Positions 32,137 to 40,777 of a stretch of 64,000 bases of DNA are shown piece after piece; positions within the stretch are counted from its first letter, which is position 1, and every line of letters begins with the position of its first letter. Source of the stretch: Bog-756 sp963730685 (lineage in GTDB: Bacteria > Actinomycetota > Acidimicrobiia > Acidimicrobiales > RAAP-2). The stretch is taken from positions 620,001 to 684,000 of the forward strand of contig CAVSSP010000001.1 in the NCBI GenBank assembly GCA_963730685.1, written 5' to 3'. The notes under the pieces are model-generated. The model saw only the letters and a program-made list of their open reading frames with translations. It was not told the DNA's origin and made no database searches. Made by a program: the position numbers and the translations under genes.

Positions 32137-32865
32137 GTGTCCAAACTCGACAATCCGGTGTGGTGGGCCCTCGCCGGGCCGCAACGACACCTGGGCACAA
32201 CCGCCGCTCTGGCGGCACGGTTCGACCCGGACGTCTCGCCGTTCGGGGCGTTGGCCGAGGATCCCACCGACGCCCACTGGGACGACCTCGCCGGCATCAT
32301 CGGGCCTGGGGGACAGGTGGCACTGGTCGCGGCGGGCCCGGGCGACCTTCGTCCGGCGCCCGGCTGGACCATCGAGTGGGAGCTTGCCGGGGTTCAGATG
32401 GTGGCCAGCGGAGGAGGTTCCGGCTCCGGCCCGTCACGGCCGCACGGATCGGGTTCGTCCGCGGACGTGCCCCGGCCGCTGGGTACGGCGGACGTCGACG
32501 ACATGTTGGCACTGGTCGAGGTGGCCCGGCCCGGCCCGTTTCTCTCCAGGACGATCGAGTTCGGCGGTTACCTGGGCATCCGGCGACAGGGACAGCTGGT
32601 CGCCATGGCCGGCGAGCGCCTGAGGCCGTCCGGCTACACGGAGGTGAGCGCAGTGGCGACCGACCCGGCGCACCGGCGACAGGGCCTGGCCGAGGTGTTG
32701 GTCAGCGCGGTGATGGGCGCCATCGTCCGACGCGGGGACACTCCGATCCTCCATGCGGCAGCCAGCAACGTCGACGCCATCCGCCTCTACGAGTCGATGG
32801 GCTTCACCCTGCGGGCCCGACCCACGTTTCTGGTGGTGAAGGCCCCCGGCACTGCCGGCGGGTAG
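32137..32865 (+). CDS. GNAT-family N-acetyltransferase
   Basis: 242 residues. The C-terminal GNAT domain (about 110-235) is of the FR47-like type: VSAVATDPAHRRQGLAEVL is the acetyl-CoA-binding loop (motif A, R/Q-x-x-G-x-A/G) and AAASNVDAIRLYESMGF the motif B. The N-terminal half (about 1-85) is a partner domain with little recognisable. GTG start with AAGGAAG upstream. Substrate unknown. It is the first gene of the core side beyond the tRNA. Confidence 0.88.
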   Translation: MSKLDNPVWWALAGPQRHLGTTAALAARFDPDVSPFGALAEDPTDAHWDDLAGIIGPGGQVALVAAGPGDLRPAPGWTIEWELAGVQMVASGGGSGSGPSRPHGSGSSADVPRPLGTADVDDMLALVEVARPGPFLSRTIEFGGYLGIRRQGQLVAMAGERLRPSGYTEVSAVATDPAHRRQGLAEVLVSAVMGAIVRRGDTPILHAAASNVDAIRLYESMGFTLRARPTFLVVKAPGTAGG

Positions 32866-32870
32866 GCCCC

Positions 32871-33893
32871 TCAGCCCGTCCGGGTGTGGACGCCGGCGAT
32901 GACGACACCCGCCGGGAGGCCTCCGATGTGGACGCGCCCGATGACGGTCCGCCGGTGAAGATCGACGTGCACCAGCGTCCCGTCGAGGCCGCTGACCCAG
33001 GCCGTGGTCCCGCCGGGGGCGATGGCCAGCCCCTCTGCCGGGGTGCCGATCCCGATGCCGGGCCCGGCCCGGTCGGTGCGGAGGTCGATCGGGGTCACGC
33101 TGTCACCACCGCTCACGTAGGCCGACGTCGAGGTGGCCAGCGCCGCGATGCCCGTCGGTCCTGCGCCTACGGCTGTGGCCACCCGAGGCGTCATCGTTGC
33201 CAACGTGATCGGGGTCACCGTGCTCGTCTGGAAGTCGGCCACCAGCACCGTCGATCCGTCCGGCGTCACCAGCAGCGCGCTCGGCTCGGCGCCGGCAGCC
33301 ACCGCCGGACCGGCCACCAGCGCCGGCACGGACAGGGGGGTGACCGTGCCGTCCTCGTAGTTGGACACGACGGCCAGGGTCCCCTTCGGCGAGAAGGCGA
33401 CGGCCACCGGCTGTCGACCCACCACGACCGGTCGACCGGGCCGGAGGGACGGGAGGGAGAGGGGCGTGACCGTGTTGTCCCCGAAGTTGGCCACCAGGGC
33501 CAGAGTGCCGTCAGGGCTGACCGCCACGGCATCGGGCTCGAGGCCGACGTCGGCGTGACGGACCACGTCTCCGGAGGCCACGTCGATCTCGCTCACCGTG
33601 TCCACGCCCTTATTGGCAACGAGCACGTCCTTGCCGTCCGGGGTCACGGCCAGTGCGGCCGGCAGGGTGCCGGTGGCGATGGGGGGCTGGGCGGTGGCGG
33701 TGGCGGTGTCGACCACGGCCACGGTCTGGCCCGGGTTGGCGATGCCGGCCCCGGTGACCACGTAGGCCGTGGGAGTCGTGGGGCTGGCGGCGGCCGATCC
33801 GGAGGAGCAGCCCCCCAACAGCAGGGCCGATGCGCCCACCACCAGTGCCGCCGCGGCGACGGCGGACCGGCGGGCCAGGCCCGCGCTCACCAC
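32871..33893 (-). CDS. YVTN-type beta-propeller lipoprotein
   Basis: 340 residues from GTG 33893 (GTG 33890 also possible). The signal peptide ends in a lipobox, LLLGGC, at about residue 27. The remainder is a seven-bladed YVTN/NHL-like propeller: repeats of about 42 residues with PDGxxxxVANxxxxTVTPL, for example AVTPDGKDVLVANKGVDTVSEID. Extracytoplasmic. Such proteins bind surface ligands or metals; the role is unknown. Tail-to-tail with the GNAT gene (5 bases between stops). Confidence 0.85.
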   Translation of the reverse strand: MVSAGLARRSAVAAAALVVGASALLLGGCSSGSAAASPTTPTAYVVTGAGIANPGQTVAVVDTATATAQPPIATGTLPAALAVTPDGKDVLVANKGVDTVSEIDVASGDVVRHADVGLEPDAVAVSPDGTLALVANFGDNTVTPLSLPSLRPGRPVVVGRQPVAVAFSPKGTLAVVSNYEDGTVTPLSVPALVAGPAVAAGAEPSALLVTPDGSTVLVADFQTSTVTPITLATMTPRVATAVGAGPTGIAALATSTSAYVSGGDSVTPIDLRTDRAGPGIGIGTPAEGLAIAPGGTTAWVSGLDGTLVHVDLHRRTVIGRVHIGGLPAGVVIAGVHTRTG

Positions 33894-34008
33894 CGATGCC
33901 CGGTGGAGAGGTGGTTCATCGTGGTGCTGGTGGCGCGAGGGAGCCCGTCGCTGTGCTGAGCATGCGCCGATGGTAGAGGGTGGCGGGAGCGTGGGCGGAT
34001 CGTGCGCC

Positions 34009-35454
34009 TCATCCACGTGCGCACGCCGCTCCCGTCTCGAACGGGGCATTCCGCCATTCTGGCTGGTCGGTGACGGGGAAGAAGTCCCCGGTGGCCCGGT
34101 CCTGGTGGTAGGGGACCGGTGCCGGTATGCCGGCGGCTAGGTCGGAGACTGCTGCCAGCAGCGCTTCGATGTCCTGCCCCGACGTCCCGAGCCCGGCGCT
34201 GGCCCGGACGGCGCCCGGCATCCGACGGTGGTCGCCGTGGAGGACCTCGTTCCGATACATGCCGACCTCGTCGTCGGCCACACCCAGCAACCGCACGACG
34301 TAGGGATGGGCACAGAAGCAGCCGTGTCGGACGGCGATCCCGTACTCGGCGCTCATCCGCGCCGCCACCAGGGCGTGGTGCACGCCCTCGATGGTGAACG
34401 CCGCCACGGGCAGCGTCTCGGCCCGCCCGTCGGCCCGATCGGCCGCCGAGGGCCCGAGTAACCGCACCCCGGCGATGCCGGTGAGCCCGTCGACGAGTCG
34501 CCGGCCCAGAACGGTCTCGTGGGCGGTGATCGCGTCCCACCCGATGTGCCCGAGGGCGTCGATGGCGGCATGGAGGGCCACCGCCCCGACGACGTTCGGC
34601 GAGCCTGCCTCCTCCCGGTCGGGTGGCGCCGTCCAGATCACCTCGTCCAGGTCGACCAGATCCACGGCGCCCCCGCCGGCCAGGAAGGGCTCGCCCGACT
34701 CGAATTCGGAACGTGGACCGACCAGGGCCCCGCAGCCGAAGGGCGCGTACACCTTGTGACCGCTGAAGGCGATGAAGTCGGCGGTGGCGGGAAGGGGCCG
34801 GTGGGGCGCCAGCTGGGCACCGTCGACGACCACCCGGACTCCCCGTTCGTGGGCCGCTTCGACGACGGCGTCGATCGGGGGGAGCCAACCGGTCACGTTG
34901 GACGCGGCGGTCACGGCGAGGAGCGCCGGACGGGTCCCCCGGTCCAGGGCGGCGCACACGTCGTCGACGGTGAAGGTCCCTTCCCGACTGCACTCCACGT
35001 ACCGTCGTTCGGCGAACCGGCCCCACGGGAGGAGGTTGGCGTGGTGCTCGACCACGGTGGTGACGACGATGTCGGTGGGCTGCAGTCGCAGCCGGAAGGC
35101 CAGTTGGTTGATGGCCTCGGTGGTGTTGCGGCACAGGATGGCGACATCGGGCCCATCAGGTTCGCGGCCCGCGAACGACAGGACGGCTTGCCGGGCCGCC
35201 TCGTAGGCCGCGGTGGCGTACCTCGACCGGTAGCCGGCCCCCCGGTGCACACTCGAATACATGGGCAGGAATGCCTGCACGCGTGCTGCGACCTCGGGAT
35301 GGGCCTGGGTCGAGGCGGCCTGGTCGAGTTCGATCGCCACCCGGTCGATGCCGTCCAGGCAGGGCACCATCTGGCCCGTCCCGACCAGGTCCGCCAGCGG
35401 ATCGGCCGGGGCTCGGGGCGGGGATCGGTCGGGGGAGGGCTCCACCTCCCTCAC
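34009..35454 (-). CDS. Class V aminotransferase (cysteine desulfurase-like)
   Basis: About 481 residues from GTG 35454 (GTG 35445 is an alternative). PLP enzyme of fold type I: VEHHANLLPW (about 165), VDGAQLAPHRPL with the cofactor Asp, and FSGHKVYAPFGCGAL with the Schiff-base Lys (about 254). A Cys-containing loop RHGCFCAHPYVVRLLG sits where SufS/Csd enzymes carry their active Cys. Together these suggest a cysteine desulfurase-like or isopenicillin-epimerase-like enzyme. Its C-terminal 60 residues (PAPVPYHQDRATGDFFP) are not typical of SufS, so the exact reaction is open. Confidence 0.85.
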   Translation of the reverse strand: MREVEPSPDRSPPRAPADPLADLVGTGQMVPCLDGIDRVAIELDQAASTQAHPEVAARVQAFLPMYSSVHRGAGYRSRYATAAYEAARQAVLSFAGREPDGPDVAILCRNTTEAINQLAFRLRLQPTDIVVTTVVEHHANLLPWGRFAERRYVECSREGTFTVDDVCAALDRGTRPALLAVTAASNVTGWLPPIDAVVEAAHERGVRVVVDGAQLAPHRPLPATADFIAFSGHKVYAPFGCGALVGPRSEFESGEPFLAGGGAVDLVDLDEVIWTAPPDREEAGSPNVVGAVALHAAIDALGHIGWDAITAHETVLGRRLVDGLTGIAGVRLLGPSAADRADGRAETLPVAAFTIEGVHHALVAARMSAEYGIAVRHGCFCAHPYVVRLLGVADDEVGMYRNEVLHGDHRRMPGAVRASAGLGTSGQDIEALLAAVSDLAAGIPAPVPYHQDRATGDFFPVTDQPEWRNAPFETGAACARG

Positions 35455-35495
35455 CCTACGGTCTGGCCTCAGGGGTGGGGGTACGCTCCGGGGCC

Positions 35496-35894
35496 ATGGA
35501 CACAGAGCTGAGCGGGGGCCACGCGGAGAGCGCAGTGAGCGATCCGGCCACGGATCCGGAGTTTGGCGACCGTCGACCGGGGTCTCCGACGGACATTGGC
35601 ACCACCGGATCCCCCGAATCGGCCATCGACCGTGTCGACCTGCTCCTCGACGAGGTGGAGCGGGCACTCACCCGGCTGGACGACGGCACCTACGGACGGT
35701 GTGGATCGTGTGGCTCGCCCATCGAGGACGCCGTCCTGGCCGGGGACCCGGCGGCGCAGAACTGCGGACGCTGTGGGGTCGGTGCCGGGCCGACGCAGGA
35801 CCGGGCCCTCACCGCCGATGCCGCCCCCGTCGCCGACGAAGACGCCGACGCTGGAGGCGGAGGTCGAACCCCCTCACCGGGTCCCGCCTTCTGA
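35496..35894 (+). CDS. DksA/TraR-type zinc-finger protein
   Basis: 132 residues with ATG at 35496. The N-terminal 45 residues look disordered and acidic; then comes a helix VDLLLDEVERALTRLDDGTYG and the C4 zinc finger C-G-S-C...C-G-R-C (about 76-99) of DksA/TraR. It is shorter than DksA and lacks the long coiled coil, as is common for small actinobacterial members. Likely a regulator binding the RNA polymerase channel, or a zinc-store protein. Divergent from the aminotransferase gene, with only 41 bases between the starts. Confidence 0.85.
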   Translation: MDTELSGGHAESAVSDPATDPEFGDRRPGSPTDIGTTGSPESAIDRVDLLLDEVERALTRLDDGTYGRCGSCGSPIEDAVLAGDPAAQNCGRCGVGAGPTQDRALTADAAPVADEDADAGGGGRTPSPGPAF

Positions 35895-35932
35895 TCACCA
35901 GATGATCGTCGGCGCCCGCCGGTCGGGGACGC

Positions 35933-36349
35933 CTACTTCTTGGTCTCCCAGAAGATCTTGTCGATCTCGGCGATCTGAGCCAGCAACTCGTCGGCCACGG
36001 CGACGTCCGTGGACTTCTTGGCGTCGCCGGCCTTCTTCGTTGCCTTCCAGAAGAGGTCGTGGAGCTGCGGGTACTTCTCCAGGTGCTCGGGCTTGAAGTA
36101 GTCGGTCCACAGCACCCAGAGGTGGTGCTTGACCAGTTCGGCGCGCTCCTCTTTGATGAGGATCGCCCTTGTCTTGAAGTTCACGTCGTCGGAGTCGTTG
36201 AACTTGACGAGCACACCCTTGATGGACTCCGCCTCGATGCGGGCCTGGGCCGGATCGTAGACACCGCACGGCAGGTCGCAGTGGGCGTGGACGGCGGCGG
36301 GAGGTGACAGGCGATCGAGGGCTGCGAACAGATGGTCCGTGATGCGCAT
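35933..36349 (-). CDS. sodN: Nickel superoxide dismutase
   Basis: 138-residue precursor. The nickel hook is visible: after a 22-residue leader comes H23-C24-D-L-P-C28-G-V-Y (His1, Cys2 and Cys6 of the mature enzyme). Cleavage after Ala22 would give a 116-residue mature protein, the family norm. The rest is the four-helix bundle (FNDSDDVNFKTRAILIKEERAELVKHHLWVL begins it). It disproportionates superoxide in the cytoplasm. It is divergent from the gene of its maturation protease at 36457, which is needed to expose His1. Confidence 0.97.
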   Translation of the reverse strand: MRITDHLFAALDRLSPPAAVHAHCDLPCGVYDPAQARIEAESIKGVLVKFNDSDDVNFKTRAILIKEERAELVKHHLWVLWTDYFKPEHLEKYPQLHDLFWKATKKAGDAKKSTDVAVADELLAQIAEIDKIFWETKK

Positions 36350-36456
36350 GGGCGGTGCTCCTTGTTCTCTCTAGGTTGGTCGATCTGATCTCGGTGAAGC
36401 GTTGTCTGCGTGAACGGCCGCTCGGCGGCGAAGGCCGGCTGGTACAGACTTGGGCC

Positions 36457-36958
36457 ATGGCCGGCCGACGACCTCACCTTACCCATGATCGGGGACCCGA
36501 ATCCCAGCTGGCAGGGGCGACGGTGCGCCGGCGACGGATGGCGGCACGAGGTGCTGTGGTCGCCGCGCTGGCCGCGCTGGCCGCCGCCTTCTTCGGCCGC
36601 CCGGTCCGTCGGGTCGAGGTGTTCGGCTCGTCGATGGCCCCGACGCTGCAGCCCGGCGACCGACTGGTCGTGGTCAGAGCTCCGTCCTGGCGGCGACGCC
36701 CGCCGGCCGGGGCCGGGTGAGATCGTCGCCCTGCGCGATCCCAGGGATCCGCGGCGCGTCCTGGTCAAGCGGGTCCGCTCCATCGACGTCCCGCCGGGCA
36801 CCCTCGAGGTCGAAGGGGATGCGCCCGATGCGAGCACGGACAGCCGCACCTTCGGGCCCGTGCCCCTGTCCTCGGTCCTCGGCCGGGTGGTCTACCGATA
36901 CGCCCCGCCGGCCGGCAGGGGACCTCTGCCCCGGCCGGGGGAGTACCATCGAGCCTGA
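36457..36958 (+). pseudogene. sodX: SodX-type maturation peptidase with one frameshift
   Basis: A signal-peptidase-I-like protease expected to remove the SodN leader. The first part (from ATG 36457) has a membrane helix (about 30-48) and the catalytic Ser in FGSSMAPTLQPGDRLVVV. After the GGCCGGGGCCGGG tract near 36700-36715 the frame changes, and the second part has PGEIVALRDPRDP, the catalytic Lys in VLVKRV, and GDAPDASTDSRTFGPV. Both halves are intact, and one extra G/C base in the GC tract explains the break. Unless it is a sequence error, SodN would not be matured. The end touches the next gene (TGATG). Confidence 0.85.
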
Positions 36959-37500
36959 TGCCAAGCCACAAAGAAGACCTCGCACGCATTCTGGCCAGCG
37001 ACTACCTCGACGACATGGGCGAGCGGTCCCTGGCCGACATCCGTTCCATGCGCACCGAGTGCCAGGAGGCCGAGGTCGCCCTCTCCTACTTCCGCCGCCT
37101 CATCCAGGGCCGCCTCGACATCGTCCACACCTACCTCGAGCACCCTGGCTCGGACGCCCTGCGTGACCTCGGCGACCTCGTCAACGACCTCCCGAGCATC
37201 CTGTCGTCGGGGCCGGGCCGCTCCACCGGACCGGCGCACCTGCCCCAGCTCCTGTCCCCCGACACCGAGGAGTTGGGTCTGACGGCCGAGCTCGACGAGG
37301 TGCTGGGCGCCGATCAGATCGGTACGCTGGCCGATCTCGACGTCGACCAGTTGAACAGCATCGCCGGCCAGCTCGAGGCCATCGAGCACCGGGTGTCGGT
37401 CGATCGCCGCGCCCTGCACGAGCGCATCGACACGCTCCAGGCGGAACTGGTCGACCGTCACAAGACAGGGCGCGCGTCGGTCGACGGCCTGCTCTCGTGA
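36958..37500 (+). CDS. RsiG-like c-di-GMP-binding anti-sigma factor
   Basis: 180 residues, mostly helical. It contains two copies of the c-di-GMP-binding pattern E-x3-S-x2-R-x3-Q-x3-D: E39-S43-R46-Q50-D54 is exact, and E143-S147-R150-H154-D158 differs only by His for Gln. RsiG of Streptomyces has one motif in each of two antiparallel helices, where c-di-GMP lets it hold the sigma factor WhiG. The length and the antiparallel arrangement fit here. No whiG-like gene is in the window. It overlaps the XRE regulator gene by GTGA, so the two are co-produced. Confidence 0.8.
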   Translation: MPSHKEDLARILASDYLDDMGERSLADIRSMRTECQEAEVALSYFRRLIQGRLDIVHTYLEHPGSDALRDLGDLVNDLPSILSSGPGRSTGPAHLPQLLSPDTEELGLTAELDEVLGADQIGTLADLDVDQLNSIAGQLEAIEHRVSVDRRALHERIDTLQAELVDRHKTGRASVDGLLS

Positions 37501-38015
37501 CGGACCATCGCGCCGACGGCGCCCAGTTCGTGAAGGAGCTCCCCGAGAAGTTCAACGAGTTGGGATCGTTCATCCGCGAGCAGCGAAGCTCGGCGCGCCT
37601 GTCGCTCCGGCGCCTGTCCGAGTTGGCCGGTATCTCCAACCCCTATCTCAGCCAGATCGAGCGAGGCCTCCGCCGCCCGTCGGCGGAGATCCTCCAGCAG
37701 ATCGCCAAGGCCCTGCGGATCTCGGCGGAGACCCTCTACGTGCAGGCCGGCATCCTCGAAAAGCCCGACGGTGATACCGACCTGTCCCGGCATATCTTCG
37801 CCGACCACCACCTGACCGAGGAGCAGCGTCAGGCCATGATGCGGATCTATCTGTCGTTCCGCCATGAGAACGACGATCAGGCCGCCGCCGATCTGGCGGA
37901 CCATCCGCCGGCGTCCGAGGCTCCGGCTCCACCGGTGTCCAGCGGCGCAAACGATGAGGTCAGCAGGGTGGAATCCGTCGCCACCCCCAACGGCGCGTCT
38001 CCGGCATCCGACTGA
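37497..38015 (+). CDS. XRE-family regulator (Rv0474-like)
   Basis: 172 residues. The helix-turn-helix is at about 24-80 and is strongly conserved: FIREQRSSARLSLRRLSELAG, then NPYLSQIERGLRRPSAEIL and AKALRISAETLYVQAGIL. This matches the actinobacterial Rv0474 type encoded near mshA and proC, as here. The C-terminal 75 residues are variable and Ala/Pro-rich. GTG start, coupled to the RsiG-like gene. Its regulon is not known. Confidence 0.88.
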   Translation: MTDHRADGAQFVKELPEKFNELGSFIREQRSSARLSLRRLSELAGISNPYLSQIERGLRRPSAEILQQIAKALRISAETLYVQAGILEKPDGDTDLSRHIFADHHLTEEQRQAMMRIYLSFRHENDDQAAADLADHPPASEAPAPPVSSGANDEVSRVESVATPNGASPASD

Positions 38016-38044
38016 CCGGGGCATCCCGGTAGGCTCGGCCCCGC

Positions 38045-39307
38045 ATGAGGCGCCTGGCCGTTCTTTCGTTGCATACGTCACCCCTGGCCCAACCCGGCAC
38101 CGGGGACGGTGGCGGCATGAACGTGTACGTCCGCGAGCTCTCCTCGGCCCTGGCCCGCGCCGGCGTGGTCTGTGACGTCTTCACCCGCGCATGGTCGGTC
38201 GATCTGCCCCTCACCGTCGACATCGAACCCGGGTTCCGGGTGCATCACGTGTCGGCCGGGCCGCCGGTCGCCTTGGCCAAAGAGGAGCTCCCCGGGGTGG
38301 TGGACGAGTTCGCCGAAGGTGTCCTCAAGCGGATGCAGGACCCGCACGGTCCGGGACTCGACGACGGCCTTCCCTTCGACGCTGTCCACGCCAACTACTG
38401 GCTCAGCGGTGTGGCCGGCCACACCATCAAACACCGGATGGACCTGCCGTTGGTCAGCACCTTCCACACCCTCGACCGGGTCAAGGCCGAGGCCAGCCCC
38501 GAGGAGCTGGAGGCGGACGCCCACCACCGCCGCGCCGAAGCCGAGGCGTCGGTGATCCGCTGCTCGGACACCGTGCTGGCATCCTGCTCGGTCGAGGCGG
38601 CCCAGATCACCGAGCTGTACGGTGCCGATCCGTCCCGGATCCGGATCGTGGCCCCCGGCGTCGATCATGCCTTCTTCGGCCCGGGGGACCGTGCCCAGGC
38701 CCGGCGGGCCCTCGGCCTGGTGGAGCAGGGCCCGCTCCTCCTCTTCGTCGGCCGCATCCAACCACTCAAGGGCGTGGCCGTGGCGGTGCGTACGTTGGCG
38801 GCGCTGTCGGCCGACCGCCCCGACGCCCGCCTGGTGGTCGTGGGTGGCCCGAGCGGGCCGCAGGGCGACGCCGAGGTCGCCCGGACGGTCGCCCTGGTCG
38901 AGGAGCACGGGTTGCGGGACCAGGTGGTGTTCGTCCCACCCCGGCCCCACGAGCTGCTGTCCACCTACTACCGCGCCGCCGACGTGTGCCTGGTCCCCAG
39001 CCGGTCGGAGTCGTTCGGACTGGTGGCCCTGGAGGCGGCCGCGTGCGGCACCCCGGTGGTGGCATCCGATGTCGGCGGCCTCCGGAGCCTGATCGACCAC
39101 GGTCGCACCGGGTACCTGGTGGAGGACGCCGCGCCCGAGGCCTTTGCTGCCTGGGTCAGGCAGATCCTGGCCGAGCCGTTGCTGGCCGAACGGCTGAGCA
39201 CCGGGGCCGTCCTGCGGGCGCGTCGCTACACCTGGACCCGAGCCGCCCACCTCCTCGGTGAGATCTATGACGAGCTCACGGCCGGTCGGCTGGTCGAGTG
39301 CCGATGA
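38045..39307 (+). CDS. mshA: D-inositol-3-phosphate glycosyltransferase
   Basis: 420 residues, GT-B fold, glycosyltransferase family 4. It catalyses the first committed step of mycothiol synthesis: GlcNAc transfer from UDP-GlcNAc to inositol-3-phosphate. Diagnostic features are GTGDGGGMNVYVREL near the N-terminus (UDP/inositol-phosphate loop), FHTLDRVK, GRIQPLKG, and the EX7E-type motif in SRSESFGLVALEAAACGTPVV. Length and motifs are as in known MshA. The neighbouring order (XRE, mshA, YbjN, proC) follows that in other actinobacteria. Cytoplasmic. Confidence 0.93.
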   Translation: MRRLAVLSLHTSPLAQPGTGDGGGMNVYVRELSSALARAGVVCDVFTRAWSVDLPLTVDIEPGFRVHHVSAGPPVALAKEELPGVVDEFAEGVLKRMQDPHGPGLDDGLPFDAVHANYWLSGVAGHTIKHRMDLPLVSTFHTLDRVKAEASPEELEADAHHRRAEAEASVIRCSDTVLASCSVEAAQITELYGADPSRIRIVAPGVDHAFFGPGDRAQARRALGLVEQGPLLLFVGRIQPLKGVAVAVRTLAALSADRPDARLVVVGGPSGPQGDAEVARTVALVEEHGLRDQVVFVPPRPHELLSTYYRAADVCLVPSRSESFGLVALEAAACGTPVVASDVGGLRSLIDHGRTGYLVEDAAPEAFAAWVRQILAEPLLAERLSTGAVLRARRYTWTRAAHLLGEIYDELTAGRLVECR

Positions 39308-39320
39308 CAGCACCACACCG

Positions 39321-39845
39321 GTGACCGATCGTTGGGGCGGGTTGCTCGGGCCGGCGGAGCGGGAGGCGGTGTGCGGCGTCATCGACGCGTGGGGCGAGCG
39401 AGAACTGGCCGCCGACGGCGCACTGGTGGCGGTGGACAGGCAGGCCGGGGGGGACCCGGTCACCGGGGCCCCCCGGTGGTACCTGCGCTTGCGCGGCGAC
39501 GAAAAGGAATTCGTCACGGTGTGGCTGACGCTGCGCCAACGGACGCTCCACCACGAGACCCAGTTCATGCCGGGCCCCGAGGTCAACGTGGAGGCCACGT
39601 GGGAGTACCTGTTGAAGAGGAACGCCGACCTGCTCGGGATGAGCTTCGCCCTCGGTCCCGAGGAGGCCGTCTACCTGGTCGGAAGGGTCCCGGTCGAGCG
39701 CGTCGACGACGAGGAGCTCGACCGGATCATGGGCGCGTCGCTGGCGTACACCGACGAGTGCTTCCCCACGGCCATGGCCATCGGGTACGAGGGACAGTAC
39801 CGCCGCCGGCCGCGCCCCGCACCGGGCCTGGCCGGCGGGCACTGA
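39321..39845 (+). CDS. YbjN-domain protein (Rv0487-like)
   Basis: 174 residues from GTG 39321. A YbjN-like domain spans most of it: WYLRLRGDEKEFVTVWLTLRQ, then HHETQFMPGP and WEYLLKRNADLLGMSFALGP. Proteins of this type directly follow mshA in many actinobacteria, as here (13 bases after). The domain is structurally like a type III secretion chaperone; its role is unknown, and a link to mycothiol is only positional. Cytoplasmic. Confidence 0.85.
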   Translation: MTDRWGGLLGPAEREAVCGVIDAWGERELAADGALVAVDRQAGGDPVTGAPRWYLRLRGDEKEFVTVWLTLRQRTLHHETQFMPGPEVNVEATWEYLLKRNADLLGMSFALGPEEAVYLVGRVPVERVDDEELDRIMGASLAYTDECFPTAMAIGYEGQYRRRPRPAPGLAGGH

Positions 39846-39928
39846 CGGCCTGACCTGCGGTTCCTGGCGTCCGGATCGGCCCCTGTTGTTCGGGGTGACC
39901 CGATGGCCCGCTGGTAGCGTCTCCGCCC

Positions 39929-40720
39929 ATGGCACCGAAACTGCTGGTGGTCGGTGGTGGGAAGATGGGCTCGGCGCTGGTGGCCGGGCTGCTGACCACC
40001 GGATGGGCCCCGGCCGGGGCGCTGGTGGTGAGCGATCCCGATCCGGCCCAGCGGGAGCGGCTGAGCCGCACCCATCCCGGTCTGGAGGTGGTGGACGCAC
40101 CTGTCGTCGCGGAGGGCGCGCTGCTGGCGGTCAAGCCCGATGTGGCCGAGGGGGTGCTCCGCACACTGTCGGCGGTCGGGATCACCCGGGTGCTCTCGAT
40201 CGTGGCCGGCCTGTCGTCGGCGCGGCTCGAGGCGGCCCTTCGCCCCGGCGACGTGGTGGTCCGGGCCATGCCCAACACGCCGTCCCTGATCGGTGCAGGG
40301 ATCGCCGGAATGTCGGGCGGTAGCGCCGCCACTGCAGCCGATCTGGACTGGGCCGAGGAGATCCTGTCGTCGGTGGGCACGGTGGTGCGGCTTCCCGAAC
40401 GTCAGCTCGACGCTGTGACGGCGGTGTCGGGGTCGGGACCGGCCTACGTGTTCATGGTGGCCGAGGCGATGATCGAGGGCGGGGTGATGGCCGGACTGTC
40501 TCGTCAGATGAGCCACGATCTCGTGATCGCCACCATCCTCGGATCGGCCCGCCTGATGGCCGAGACGGGCGACGAGCCCGCAGAGCTCCGGTCCGCCGTC
40601 ACCTCTCCGGGCGGCACCACGGCCGCTGCCCTCCGGACCCTCGAGTTCAAAGCGGTGCGGTCGGCGTTCATCGAGGCCGTGGCGGCGGCCGCCGAGCGCT
40701 CGAGACAGCTCGGGCGATGA
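39929..40720 (+). CDS. proC: Pyrroline-5-carboxylate reductase
   Basis: 263 residues. It catalyses the last step of proline synthesis, NAD(P)H-dependent reduction of pyrroline-5-carboxylate. The Rossmann motif GGGKMGSALVAGL is at the N-terminus; VVRAMPNTPSLIG, AVSGSGPAYVFM (dimer/active-site helix) and VTSPGGTTAAAL are the family signatures. Complete and of normal length. It lies between the YbjN gene and the SAM hydrolase gene. Confidence 0.96.
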   Translation: MAPKLLVVGGGKMGSALVAGLLTTGWAPAGALVVSDPDPAQRERLSRTHPGLEVVDAPVVAEGALLAVKPDVAEGVLRTLSAVGITRVLSIVAGLSSARLEAALRPGDVVVRAMPNTPSLIGAGIAGMSGGSAATAADLDWAEEILSSVGTVVRLPERQLDAVTAVSGSGPAYVFMVAEAMIEGGVMAGLSRQMSHDLVIATILGSARLMAETGDEPAELRSAVTSPGGTTAAALRTLEFKAVRSAFIEAVAAAAERSRQLGR

Positions 40721-40777
40721 GGACCCGATGGTGACAGGCCGGGCGGTGCGGGCCTCACCGTCCCCCCACCGGGGCCG

